Shown piece after piece: positions 9,076-19,532 of a DNA stretch of 64,000 bases. Both the position numbers and the translations under genes were made by a program. The notes under the pieces are model-generated. The model saw only the letters and a list, made by a program, of their open reading frames with translations. It did no database searches and had not been told where the DNA came from. Location: assembly GCA_027924645.1 (NCBI GenBank), contig BSBN01000334.1:6262001-6326000 (forward strand), in the 5' to 3' direction. How positions within the stretch are numbered: the first letter of the stretch is position 1; every line of letters starts with the position of its first letter. The stretch is from Cunninghamia lanceolata (Eukaryota; Streptophyta; Pinopsida; Cupressales; Cupressaceae).

Positions 9076-12000
9076 ATGGATACTCTGAATATTGTGAAGA
9101 TCACTGATAGGCCTCGCCCCAAATTCAAAAAATATCCCTACAAATCCTTGGAAGTAGATCCCCTAGGAGCATTTTCTAGTGTTCCACATGGTGTCTTGCA
9201 TATAGAAGATATTAGGGTTTACATTCATGCAAACATTCAAGAATTTAGAGAGTTTGAATTGAGGGATATCTACCACAAACAACTAATAGATGATTCATTT
9301 GAGCTCGAACCCAAATACAAGGCCCTCCAGGAGAAGCATTTTGCACAGTGTATACATTTCCCCTGCTTTGCTGAGGATGAATGGGTCCAGTATGTCTTGA
9401 GAAGAATACATGACAACTTCATGTGGTTGAATGGACCATTCAAGATTACAAAAGATGCCATTAGGGTAGTTACCAATTTGCACTGATCCGGTGGGATACC
9501 TACTCTCAAAGCTGTCAAGAATCAGACTGTAAGTGAGGCTACCGAATCTAGGTTTGACAAAAGAGCAATGACAATAGAAGATATCACTAATCTGGATATC
9601 AAGTTTGCCTCCATGATCATCGGATACAAGATATATCATTCTAGCAGGGAAAATTCAGTACCTGGAACTACCATCTACACTACTTATGAAATGTTAAGAA
9701 AGAATTCAGACTATGACCTTTGTCAGATCCTTCTAAACCAACTCTTGGAGAATATGCAGAAAATAAAGAAAGATAAAAAGAATTCATTTAAGTATGGTGG
9801 GTTAATATTGTGCTTATTCTTCTACATTATGAATGAGCTACCTGGATCCAGTGGATGGGTATGGTAGAATGGCAGACCGGTTGCCATACAAATCAGGGAT
9901 TATTTGCATGGACTTAGTGATGACAAAGAACAAAACACAACTCTCTGGGGTTTCTTCAAAAACTTCTAGAACATGATGCAAGCTAGAGAGAGAATTCCCC
10001 AATCTCTAGTCAAGAAATATAGAGACACAGTATGCTTTATGGTAGAGAGTGATTAGTGCCTAATGGACGTAGTAGAAACAAGAACAGTGTGGATCATGCC
10101 AATGGGGTATGAGGTGGATGAGAAAATTGTAGAGCTACATGTTCAACACATGTTGAGTCAACCAAAGCATCCCAAGGTAGAAAGGTTTGGAACCTTTGAA
10201 GAATTGAGTGTGAAGATCCATGTTGAGCTAAGGCAACTAGAGATGAAAAGAAAGGCAAGAAAAGAAGTAGAAAACACTACCAAAAGCTTTGGGATCTCAA
10301 AAGAGGCACTTGATGCCAACAAGGAAAAGAAGGAAAGGACTAAGAAATAGAAGAAAGAGGCAGAAAAGCAAAGTGTTCCAGTAGAATCCTCCTCCCGGAC
10401 CAGATCTTCTAGGAGCTCTGCACCTACCACTGATAAGAGTTCAAGTAAATCAAAACCGGAAGCAAAATCATCTGATAAAGCAGAGAAAAGAACTAAGACT
10501 AAGGCCACAAGGTCTTACATCAGTCAGAAGGATGATGAAGAGACAGAGTCAGATGAGGAGGTAAGAAAAATGAGGAAAAAGAAGAAAGTATCTGGTGAAC
10601 CCTCTACCGGTGAAGACAAGGAAGAGATGACAGAAGAGTTTGTTGAAAAGCCCACTCTATCATTAGATGATGTCGTCAAATCAGTTACTGTGGATGGAAA
10701 CCTTCAACCAATGACTGAATTCTATGATTATTATAATGAGGCTGACTAAAAGGTCTTGCAAGAAGCAGCAGTCAAGTATCTGAATATCTACAATAAGGCT
10801 TTTATTGAAATTATATCTCTTATTCCCAAAATCCTAGAGAAAGAGTTACAAATAAGAAACAATAATGCTATGGAAAAAGACCTTGAGATACGAGAACAGA
10901 TAGCCATTCAGCTATATCCTTCAATTGATTCAAAGCAAAATGAATATGATCTTCAAAGATTGCAAGGATGAGTTCCGGAGCAAAGCAAGAATGAATCAAC
11001 TTATGCTCAGAGAAATTGACAAAGTAGCAAAAGAGACAGAAGAGATCCTCTGGAATGCATACTCAAGATTCAACATTCCTATTATAGAGGACTTGGGTGT
11101 TGATCCCTCAGCTACAAGTGGTGAGAAAGAATCACTTGAGGCAATGAGAGAAGAAGTAATGGACATCGGTAAAGAAAAAGATAAGGACTTAGAATCCTCT
11201 ACTCCAGAAGAGGTGGCCCGTGAACAAAAAAACATTACTCCTCCGGTCTCCCCTGCTGACTCCAGATCCAAAGGAGAAGAAAGAATAGAGGATAACGAAA
11301 AAGAAGTGAAGGAAAAAGAAGATGACAAAACTAAGGTTGCAGAAGGAAAGAAGACTTCAGCAAAGAAGACCACAGCTGCTAGTGGTAAGAGTGTAGAAGG
11401 AGAGAAAGCTCCAAGAGACACTGTAAAAACTATCAAAGAATTCTTAAACAAAGAGACAATGGAGATTGATGAACCAGAACTTCTAGAAGGGCCATTTGAT
11501 TTTGATTATGTTTCCCCATTACAAACAATGACGATAACTTCATTTGCTAATGCATAGGTAAAAGAAAAACTCCTGAAGTCTCACATGGAAGACTGTGAGC
11601 TAATAGAAGTTGCATCCAGAGTATTAGAAAAGATCATGCCATCTTTTCAGAAGGATCCCTCAGCCTCCTCATCCGGTAATCTCAAATCTCTAGTCAATAG
11701 TGTTAGCACACATTTTGATTCCCTAGAGAAGTCAGCAAAAGATAAGGTCCAAAAGAAATTTTTGGCAAAAAGATTATTAGAGGTATAAGGGTTAATAACT
11801 AATGATAGGAGGAATATGAATATTGGGATAAAGAGCTTAGAAAATGCTCTTAAAGATGGTGGGGAAATGTACAAATTTTGTTTATCATGGTCCAAAGTAA
11901 CATTGGATCTTGAGAAGAAAGTGAAAGAACAGGAGGACAAACTGACAAAACTCTCTCAAAACTTTGATCCTCTCTCCTCTTCCATAATAAATCAAGAATC

Positions 12001-12298
12001 TCAGACTATTACAGTCTTGAATGAAATCAAGAAGCTTGAGAAGGAAAAGAAAAATAGAATAAGCAAGTTGGGTGAACTTAGAGGGATAATTATCCCCAAG
12101 TTAGAGGCCATGCATGAGGCCATAAAAGAAGCTCAGATCACAGCCCAGACTAATGATCCGACAGATCTAAAAAGGGCAGATGTGTTTGCATTCCTATTGA
12201 GTGGTCACATCTCAATTTTGGATAGAATGAAACAAAGTTGGGCAGCAAAATTCATCCAATTGAAGACAACTTTTGTAGACATACTTCAGTGTATGTAA
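9076..12298 (+). pseudogene. E2 ORF2: long unrecognised retrotransposon protein (broken)
   Basis: From ATG 9076 one frame can be followed for about 1070 codons, with stops (for example TGA 9484-9486, TAG in GWVW*NGRP, TAA 10747-10749) and a frameshift near 10960. It has three parts. The N-terminal globular region (about 300 aa) contains WVQYVLRRIHDNFMWL, ITKDAIRVVTNLH and FASMIIGYKIYHSS. The middle is charged, with RKMRKKKK-type basic clusters and ESDEE acidic runs. The C-terminal region is helical/coiled coil and ends DILQCM. The same protein is in both E3 copies and, diverged, in E4. I do not recognise the family; it could be an envelope-position or accessory ORF. Confidence 0.65.
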
Positions 12299-12300
12299 GT

Positions 12301-12304
<4 letters not shown>

Positions 12305-12367
<63 letters not shown>
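12305..12367. repeat. (TA)n microsatellite in E2 3' untranslated region
   Basis: About 31 uninterrupted TA dinucleotides follow the ORF2 stop. The equivalent position in E3 has only the short, interrupted TATAGACATATGGCATACTT. Confidence 0.95.
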
Positions 12368-12371
<4 letters not shown>

Positions 12372-12437
12372 GTGACTAAGTATAGTTGACTTTTTAAAAA
12401 TTTTGGTGTGCAGACCCTACCCTTTGCCATTGATGTC

Positions 12438-12607
12438 AAAGGGGGAGTGAGGAGAAGTGAAAAATGAAGAATCCAGCTAAGGGGGAGCTCCAATCATGTA
12501 TATATCGAGAAAATGTATATAAAAATAGAGCATCAGCAAAGGGGGAGTATAGTGTGACACTTAGTCATTTTTCACTATGTGTTGCCATCAATGCCAAAGG
12601 GGGAGAT
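12438..12607 (+). promoter_or_regulatory. E2 polypurine tract region with four AAGGGGGAG tracts
   Basis: AAGGGGGAG or AAAGGGGGAG occurs at 12438-12447, 12479-12487, 12538-12547 and 12596-12605. The last, continuing AAAGGGGGAGAT to 12607, abuts the 3' LTR and is the functional polypurine tract. The arm GTTGCCATCAATGCCAA (12581-12597) is the near-perfect inverse of TTGTCATTGATGGCAAC at 12642-12658 inside the LTR. Confidence 0.8.
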
Positions 12608-13712
12608 TGTTGGCAAGAGACACTATATGGATTCATGTATGTTGTCATTGATGGCAACAAAGGTTATCCCACACATCCGCAAGACATGATGAGTCTCTAC
12701 CGGAAGTTAGATTGAAGAAGTGTTATGATCTAGTAAGCAAGAACAAAGCAGTCAGCAAGGTCCAACAGTCAGGTCTGGATCTCTCAGAGGAAGTATCTCA
12801 GTGAAGTACAGATTTAGGGAAGTCAATGGAAGTACCTTGACTAATAGATTCCAAGGATTTAGCCTCTAGTGATGGAAGGATGAAGAGATATGAGCACTTG
12901 AGTGATGGGATCCTGTTTGGCAAAGTAGATAGAGGAAGAACTATACTGGTAGAGTGTCAGACCCAAATCTGGAAGAGATATTGCTGATGACTAAGTTTCT
13001 TGAGGTATCATTCATGATTGGCTGACATGATTGATGATTTCTACAAGCATCTCCTAGATCCGCATCACTTGGTGAGAAAGGATTCAGCTGACAGATTAAA
13101 GTTTGGGAATTACTGACTATTCTGAATGCCGACTATAAATAGGATGAAATCCTTTGTGCGGATATATATATCATATGGATTTCGATGAGAGTGGGTGGAA
13201 AACATAGGTGTTGTTGTGTGTGTGAAGAAAAGTGGCAAAGCAGAAGGGAAGCAGTAAGGAAGGTCCGATATGTGAAAGGACAACAACATAACAGAAGAGG
13301 AAGGATGAAGTGTAGTAGATCAGTATGTTGAGCCTAACCAGAACTGAACTCCAGCATGTGTGGATGCTTCACATCAGTTCAAGGATCTTGTTATTCTTCT
13401 TACAACTTATAGACAGTGAGTCTATTGTAGGCAGTGAGCCTCTTGTAAGTAGTGTGCTCGGGCAGTAAGCCCTAATTGGCAAGTGCCTTTTTGTAATTCT
13501 ATTCTTCTAACAAAGAATACAATCTTGGGTTAATCACCCCATGGTTTTTTCCCTTAATAGGGTTTCCACGTCAAAAAAAATATTGTGTCATGTGTATTTC
13601 CATTTCATGGTTATGTTTGCTTCTTTGAATTGATGTTGCATTAATTATTAAGAAAGTTCAGAAAGCTAAAATAATTCAGATAACTGATTCACCCCCCTCT
13701 TAGTTATCAATA
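12608..13712 (+). repeat. E2 3' LTR
   Basis: It is the second copy of 6251-7354. It starts TGTTGGCAAGAG and ends TTAGTTATCAATA (CAATA is a decayed CAACA). A TATA box lies at 13134-13141. It is followed by the GCAAC target duplication (13713-13717) and then E1 RNase H sequence. Confidence 0.92.
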
Positions 13713-13717
13713 GCAAC

Positions 13718-14136
13718 TACATGCTACTGCAATGTATTCTGCTTCTGCAGTAGATAGAGATATTGAATCATGTTTCTTGCTCAACTAACATACCAAACTT
13801 TTTTCCAAAAAAGAATTTACCTCAACTTATACTTTTCCTGTCATCCATAGCTCCAGCCCAATCTACATCAGTGTATGCATTGAGAGTGAAATCATTGTCT
13901 TTTGGATACCACAGACCATAATCTATTGTGCTTTTCAAATATCTCATAACTCTCTTGATTGCCATCATATGTGACTCCTTGGGCTCTGCTTGAAATAGTG
14001 CTATAAGACAAATTGCATGTATTTTATCAAGTCTAGTTTGTGTTAGATAAAGTAGTCCTCTAATCATAGATTTGTACCTTTTCTGATCTGCCATAGGTGA
14101 ATCATCATTTTTTCTCAACTTACAACTAGTTATCAT
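13718..14136 (-). pseudogene. E1 RNase H, N-terminal part and connection domain
   Basis: On the minus strand the copia connection and RNase H start are readable: QKRYKSMIRGLLYLTQTR, then the conserved AIKRVMRYLKSTIDYGLWYP, the catalytic-Asp strand AYTDVDWAGAMDDRKS, and on toward AEYIAVACS at the E2 junction. Typical family equivalents are LRYLxGT and DSDWAGxxDdRKSTSGY. The frame shows stops and small shifts. Confidence 0.82.
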
Positions 14137-15331
14137 GGGAGTTTTACTAGTTTAGAGTCTTCCATCCCAAACTTCTTTACCAATTCTTTCACATACATAG
14201 ACTGAGAAATGAAGATACCTTTATCTGATTGATTTATTTGTAGACCCAAAAAGAAATTCATCTCACCAAACATGGGAATTTTAAAATCATTTTGCGTTTC
14301 TCTGGCAAACATTGTGCACATACCTTCATTACCTCTAAAGATAATGTCATCAACAAAGACTGCTATACTTAAGATGTGTTCATCATTGATCTTAAATTAG
14401 AGATTGCTATCTGTAATACCTTTACTGAACCCTATCTATATCAGATACCTATCCAACTAAACATACCATGCCCTAGGGGCTTTTTTTAATCTATACAAAG
14501 CCTTCTTCAATTGGCATACCATGTCACCCTGATTTGATTATTGGAATCCTTCTGATTGTTCAATATATACTTCTTCCAACTCACCATTCAAGATGCATAC
14601 TTTACATCCATGTAATATACTTTAAAATCCTTGTAGGCTACAAATGCTCAAAACATTCTTATAGATTCAATCATTGCCACTAGTGCAAATATTTCCTCAA
14701 AATCTATTCCTTTAACTTGAGAGTATCCTTTGCAAACCAACCTTTCTTTGTTTCTTACTACTTCACCATTCTCATTCATCTTGTTTCTGAAAACCCACTT
14801 GGTACCAATTACATTTTTGTCTACTAGTCTGGGAACAAGATCCTATGTCTGATTCTTTTCTATCTACATCAATTCTTCTTTCATAGATTTTATCCAATTC
14901 TCATCATTGCAAGCTTCATTCATAGTATTAGGTTCAATCTTGGAAATCGGATAAAAATTTATTTGTTCTTCTTTAGGTCTTCTTCTAGTTAGGATTCCTT
15001 TACTTTTATCTCCTATGATTTGATCTTTAGAATGATTAAGTTTTACATACCTTGGTGTCTTGGAAACACCTTCTAGGGCTTGATTCTCATCATCTGAGAT
15101 GTTTTCATAATGCACCACTTCTGAAACACTAGGTTTATCTAATTTATATCCACTTGAATCTGGAGACCTTTCCTTTCTTTCATCAACTTTGATATTTACA
15201 CTTTCAATGATATTGTTTAGCCTCTTATTATAACACTGGTAGGCCTTGCTCTTTGTTGAATAACCAAGGAATATTCCTTCATTACACCTAGTGACAATTT
15301 GCCTAGATATTCTTCTCTTTTGATATAGCAT
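14137..15331 (-). pseudogene. E1 reverse transcriptase (broken)
   Basis: The minus-strand translation contains the copia reverse transcriptase landmarks in order: [32 protein letters not shown], the [16 protein letters not shown] strand, the catalytic motif VFVDDIIFRGN (at about 14337-14364), and FFLGLQINQSDKGIFISQS. Upstream (15331 down to about 14990) is the integrase C-terminal GIFLGYSTKSKAYQCYN region. Many in-frame stops lie in the palm section, so it is inactive. In the intact family it copies element RNA inside the capsid particle. Confidence 0.85.
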
Positions 15332-16200
15332 TTTCTACAAAAAAAACTTTGAGATATTTCACAATAGGAATTTCACCATACCACAATTCATAAGGAGTCT
15401 TAGAACTGTTACCTTTGACTTGGACTCTATTTATGATATATACAACAGTGTGAATAGCCTCTCTCCAATATACTTCCAGAAGATTAGCTTCCTTCATCAT
15501 GGTTCTAACAGCTTCTTGAACAATTATATTCTTTGTTTCAATGACTCCATTTTGTTGTGGAGTTATAATTGTAGATAATTGTCTCTTTATCCCATATTCT
15601 TCACAAAAGAAATTGAATTCATTTGATGTGAACTCTCCTACTCTATCATACCTTAAACATTTGATCTTCAAATCCATCTCATTTTCAACCATTGCCTTAA
15701 ATACTTTGAACTTATCTAGATCTTTTGATTTTTATTTCAAAAAGGTAACCCAAGTCATTCTAGAATAATCATCAATAAGAAACATAAAATTCTTGTCTCC
15801 TTGCAAAATTCTTACTCTGGTATGTCCACACAAGTTTTTATGCACTAGTTCCAGTAATCCATCAACTAATTGGTCCTTTCTTTAGAAACTTGTTCTTGTT
15901 TGTTTCCCAAATTGACACTCCTTACAAATAAGATTGGCAGGCTTCACAAGCTTGGGAAAATCTTTGATAGCTTTAGCAATACTTATCTTCATAATGTTGT
16001 CAAAATGGATATGACACAACCTTCTATGCCATAGCTAAATTTCATTAGTTTGAGCCAACAAACAATAATTATCAGTTCCTCTCAAGTGGTAGATATTACC
16101 TCTAATCTTCTTACTAGTTGCAATGATTGTTCTAGAGCTTTGCCTAATCTTGCATCCATTGTCATTGAAGGTTAGGTTATACCCTTTGTCACACATCTAA
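15332..16200 (-). pseudogene. E1 integrase (broken)
   Basis: The minus-strand frame shows the zinc-binding HHCC region (LWHRRLCHIHFDNIMKI then CKECQFGKQ), then the catalytic core with FLIDDYSRMTWVTFLK, the second part LRYDRVGEFTSNEFNFFC, and TPQQNGVIETKN, which carries the final catalytic Glu of the D,D-35-E triad. The first catalytic Asp region (LVHKNLCGH) looks altered, with Asn where the family has Asp. The position before reverse transcriptase confirms Ty1/copia. Confidence 0.82.
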
Positions 16201-16500
16201 CCCACACTCAAAAGATTGTGCTTTAATTCTTTCACATACAAGACATCTTCAGTATTATGCTTGCCATCAAAAGAGATAGATCCTTTTGCACAAATCTTAC
16301 TAGCTATATCATCTCAAAACCTAACCAGTCCACCATCATATCTTTCCAAACTCACAAAATTACTTTTGTCACCAGTCATGTGGTGAGAGAAACCACTATC
16401 AATAACCCACTCATCTTTGTCTTCACCAACATGAGCAACCAAAGCACTTTCCACTAGTTTTTCTTTCTTCTTGCAGCTAACAGGATTAGTAGACACATGT
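16201..16500 (-). pseudogene. E1 aspartic protease (broken)
   Basis: The minus-strand translation has EWVIDSGFSHHMTGDKSNF at about 16357-16413. WxxDSGxxxHMT is the catalytic signature of Ty1/copia proteases, which process the Gag-Pol polyprotein. It follows the gag zinc knuckle and precedes the pre-integrase region, the normal order. Confidence 0.82.
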
Positions 16501-17456
16501 TATTCTTTAATAGCAATAAACAAGCATTCATTACCAGAAGTACTACAATTATCGTATAATCCATCATCATCAAAATCTTCAACATAATAACATTTCTTTT
16601 AGATCCTAGGCCTATTCGATCATATCTTTTCCTATTTATTTCAGTTCTTTTAGGACACCTAGAAGCAAAGTGGCCTACTTTACCACAAGAAAAACATTTG
16701 AAAAGTAATTTACATTTAAACTTACTGGATCCTCTTTGCAATCTATCCACAAAGTTGGCTTCAATTTCATTGAACTCATCATCTAATTCTACATTGTACT
16801 TTTCTAATCTAGAGGTTTTTCCAAAAGTACTGGCTTTGAAGGTAGTCTCTACTTTTGGCAGGGCATCACCAAACTCTCTCATCTCAAAGGTAGTAAGTTT
16901 ACCAAGCAACTAATCTCTGGCAATATCTATTACTTACATAAATTCTTCAATTACAGCTACCTTGTGATTGTAGGTCTTTGGCAGTGATCTGAGAATTTTC
17001 ATTACAACTTCCTTATCACTGAGAGTTCCCCCCATACCTTTTTTTTTGGTGACAAGTTCATCAACTCTTTGCATAAAGGCTGTTATGTTTTCATCTTCAT
17101 TCATCTTAGAAATTTCATATTTCACCTTCAGATTTTGTAGCTTCACATATTTCACAAAATCATCTCCCTAAGAGATTTTTCATCTTTTCCCATACCTCAT
17201 TTATAGTTTCAAGATCCACCACTTTTGTTAGTACTATCTCATTCAACAAACTTAACAGAGCATCTTTTGCTTTGACATCCACTTCATATTCCTTGATTTC
17301 CTCTTCAGTTGTCAAACCACTCTGATGCAATGTGTATTTTGTTTCTGCAACTTTCCATACTTTGTAACCAAGACAAAGAAGATGACATCTCATTCATGCC
17401 TTCCAAAGAGCATAGTTCATCCCATCAAAATGTAGTGCTTCCTTCTTATAAGACAT
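16501..17456 (-). pseudogene. E1 gag (UBN2-like capsid and one CCHC knuckle, broken)
   Basis: ATG at 17456 opens a copia gag: LHFDGMNYALWKA (the family LxGxNYxxW signature), a UBN2-type helical domain with ETINEVWEKMKNLL, then MKYVKLQNLKVKYEISKMNE, ENITAFMQRVDELV and VVMKILRSLPKTYNHKV. One zinc knuckle CFSCGKVGHFASRCP lies at 16653-16695. There is a stop after LWKA and others later. The start lies about 60 nt from the primer site, like ORF1 in E2-E4. Confidence 0.82.
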
Positions 17457-17515
17457 TTTTAGATCTTTCTCAAGCTGTTAGACTTTATTCAGAGGAAACT
17501 TTCTCTGATTCCAAT
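17457..17515 (-). promoter_or_regulatory. E1 primer-binding site and leader
   Basis: Minus-strand ATTGGAATCAGAG (17503-17515) abuts the 5' LTR and is a one-base variant of the initiator-tRNA primer site TTGGTATCAGAG. The following leader, including AACAGCTTGAGAAAGATCT, is homologous to the leaders of E2, E3 and E4. Confidence 0.78.
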
Positions 17516-19065
17516 TGTTGAAATGCACCAAACAACTGAGAGAGGGGGGGTGAATCAGTTGTAACAAAAAAATAAACACTTCTTCACTTACACATTAATC
17601 AGTTATCCATAATTATTAGGATATACCAATGAATGCATGAAACTAGAAACTTAAACATAGATGCAACATTATACACAAGAGACACTAGATTTTTATGTGG
17701 AAAACCCCAAGGTGGGAAAAACCACAGAGAGGATTAGGTCTCAAAATATATTGCAATCTTTGAAAAATGATGTTCAGGCTTGGTCATTCCATGGGCCTAG
17801 AACACACTAGCTCATTGACATGAAGTACAACTAGGCCTAGGAAGCTCATTGCCTCAACCCTAAACCAAGAAATATTAGAATAAGGGTTGTTAAACCCTAT
17901 TGGTGGCTCACTTCCAAGTTCACTACCACAATCACCATCTTCTTCATGTCTGAGATTAAAACATTGAAGTACAATTGGTCCTCTGCTCTCCTCTACCCTG
18001 CTCCATCTTATCTCCTCACCCCTTTTCTGTACTTTCTCATTCTCACTCAAGGACACCTTTTCCACAACTCAATTACAAGTATTTATACACTTCATCAACC
18101 TTGGAATGATCATCAAGGTTGGCATTACAATCATCAACCATTGGAATAATCTCCAAGGTCAACATTACACACATTTACATAATAGGTCCTAACCTATTAC
18201 AACATTATACAAAGGAAATTAATTAAAGATGTATGCAGATCATGCCACACCTTAGATGGGACTCAAACAAGATCTTCAATGCCACAACATGCTTCCACAA
18301 TCATTACAAAATCTCTACAATAACTAGAATTAACCAAGTCGGCTAAGACTGGTTATATGTTACACTATCTAGGAACAATATTTAGACAAGATCTCAATTT
18401 CTTAATGTGGACCTATGTCAATATAGGAACATGAATATAAGACATCCACAAGCATGTCATAATCATCAAGAGCAATCACATGAACCTTAACCACTTTAGC
18501 CATAGGAATCGTCTCACTGGAACACATGAACTTCATTGTCTTCAACTGACATAAGAGAAAGATAGCTTGTAGACCACCAAAACATGAACCACTAAATTTG
18601 TAGACACTTATCGTCATCCCAGAATTCCCTATAGAACCATAGAACAAAATACTTTATTGTAGAGGAATGTGGAGAAAAATACTTTCTCCTTGTCACCAGA
18701 GAGTAATCAAAGAAAGCATGTTTTACTCTAGTGAATGAAACTCTCTTAATTCTTCACACCAGAGGTTAAAAATTTGGATTTAGAATCTTTAGGCATTCCT
18801 TTAGATAACTTCCAATTTATGGACTAAGATATTCAACCAGTAAGAAATTTGGAGCAATCTATTGGACTGTTCTTCAGTATACAACTCATTGTCTATACTG
18901 CACTTCACTGTAACTCAATTGTATCTTCTGGAGGGGCCAATTTTCTCAATATCCTTAGCATACAAATCTTCTAAACAAGTAATAGAATAGTACATAGTTG
19001 ACATGAATGACAACAAAGATATGTTGACATCAATGACAACACTGATTAGGCACATACTTGCAATG
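17516..19065 (-). repeat. E1 5' LTR
   Basis: Second copy of 4096-5650. It begins TGTTGAAATGCACC and ends ACTTGCAATG (decayed CAACA), followed by the GGTAA target duplication at 19066-19070 and E0 gag sequence. Confidence 0.88.
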
Positions 19066-19070
19066 GGTAA

Positions 19071-19485
19071 AAGCTGCCACATGGTTGTTAGTGTCTCCCT
19101 TCCCATTATATGTCTTAAAGTGAGGTATGTCAAGATTCTTAGGAAATTGAGTTCCAAGGATTGAATAAGAAAAATAGCTATGGATATAATGTGTTGTCAT
19201 ATTATATTTAGGTGGACTATTGCTCATGCTAGCCAATTGTTGTTGGATGGAACTCATGTTTCTCAACAATTGGTTTATGACAGGGTCAAAAGCTAAATTA
19301 GGTAGAGATTGAAATGAATTGGAAGGGATAGGTGATGGTGTATGAGTAGCATTTTGGAATGTAATAGGAGTTTTAGATGTAGGTGGAGTAACATTAGTGT
19401 TTACTGGGAAAAGGGGGAAGATGGGATTGATAGACTAGATCCTCCTTTCACTACAAACATTCAAGGACATTCCAACCGAGATGAA
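19071..19485 (-). pseudogene. E0 gag middle segment
   Basis: The minus-strand frame gives a Thr/Pro/Ser-rich linker, a helical NMSSIQQQLASMS stretch, then LDIPHFKTYNGKGDTNNHVA, the usual entry to the gypsy gag capsid domain (family pattern P.F.GxxDpxxHl). It continues in frame into 4090 once E1 is removed. Confidence 0.72.
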
Positions 19486-19532
19486 TAACACCTTTTGAAA
19501 GAGGATTCACCTAGAGGTTGGGGGGTCACTTG

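Larger units (their letters stand above)
6251..13712 (+). mobile_element. E2: polymerase-less LTR retrotransposon, plus strand, nested in E1
   Basis: Two LTRs of about 1.1 kb (6251-7354 and 12608-13712) flank a 5.25-kb internal region with an initiator-tRNA primer site at its left end and a polypurine tract at its right end. It encodes only ORF1 (coiled coil plus zinc knuckles) and a long unrecognised ORF2. No protease, integrase, reverse transcriptase or RNase H is present, so it must depend on enzymes supplied in trans. Target duplications GCAAC flank it. The LTRs differ at about six of the first 165 positions by eye, all transitions, so it is younger than its host E1. Confidence 0.9.
4096..19065 (-). 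mobile_element. E1: complete but decayed Ty1/copia LTR retrotransposon, minus strand
   Basis: Two LTRs of about 1.55 kb flank an internal region whose minus-strand domains run gag (UBN2-like), CCHC knuckle, protease, integrase, reverse transcriptase, RNase H. Integrase before reverse transcriptase is the defining Ty1/copia order. The primer site next to the right LTR is a mutated initiator-Met-tRNA complement, and the polypurine tract AAAAGGGGAGAT abuts the left LTR. Five-bp target duplications (GGTAA) flank the whole. E2 is inserted in the RNase H. Every domain has stops or shifts, so the copy is dead, but its cis-signals match those of E2-E4, making its family a candidate helper. Confidence 0.9.

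Noticed and set aside
10158..11451. Long hydrophobic, Ser/Phe/Leu-rich minus-strand ORFs
   Set aside because: They are antisense to the Lys/Glu-rich part of ORF2 and recur as shadows in E3 and E4.
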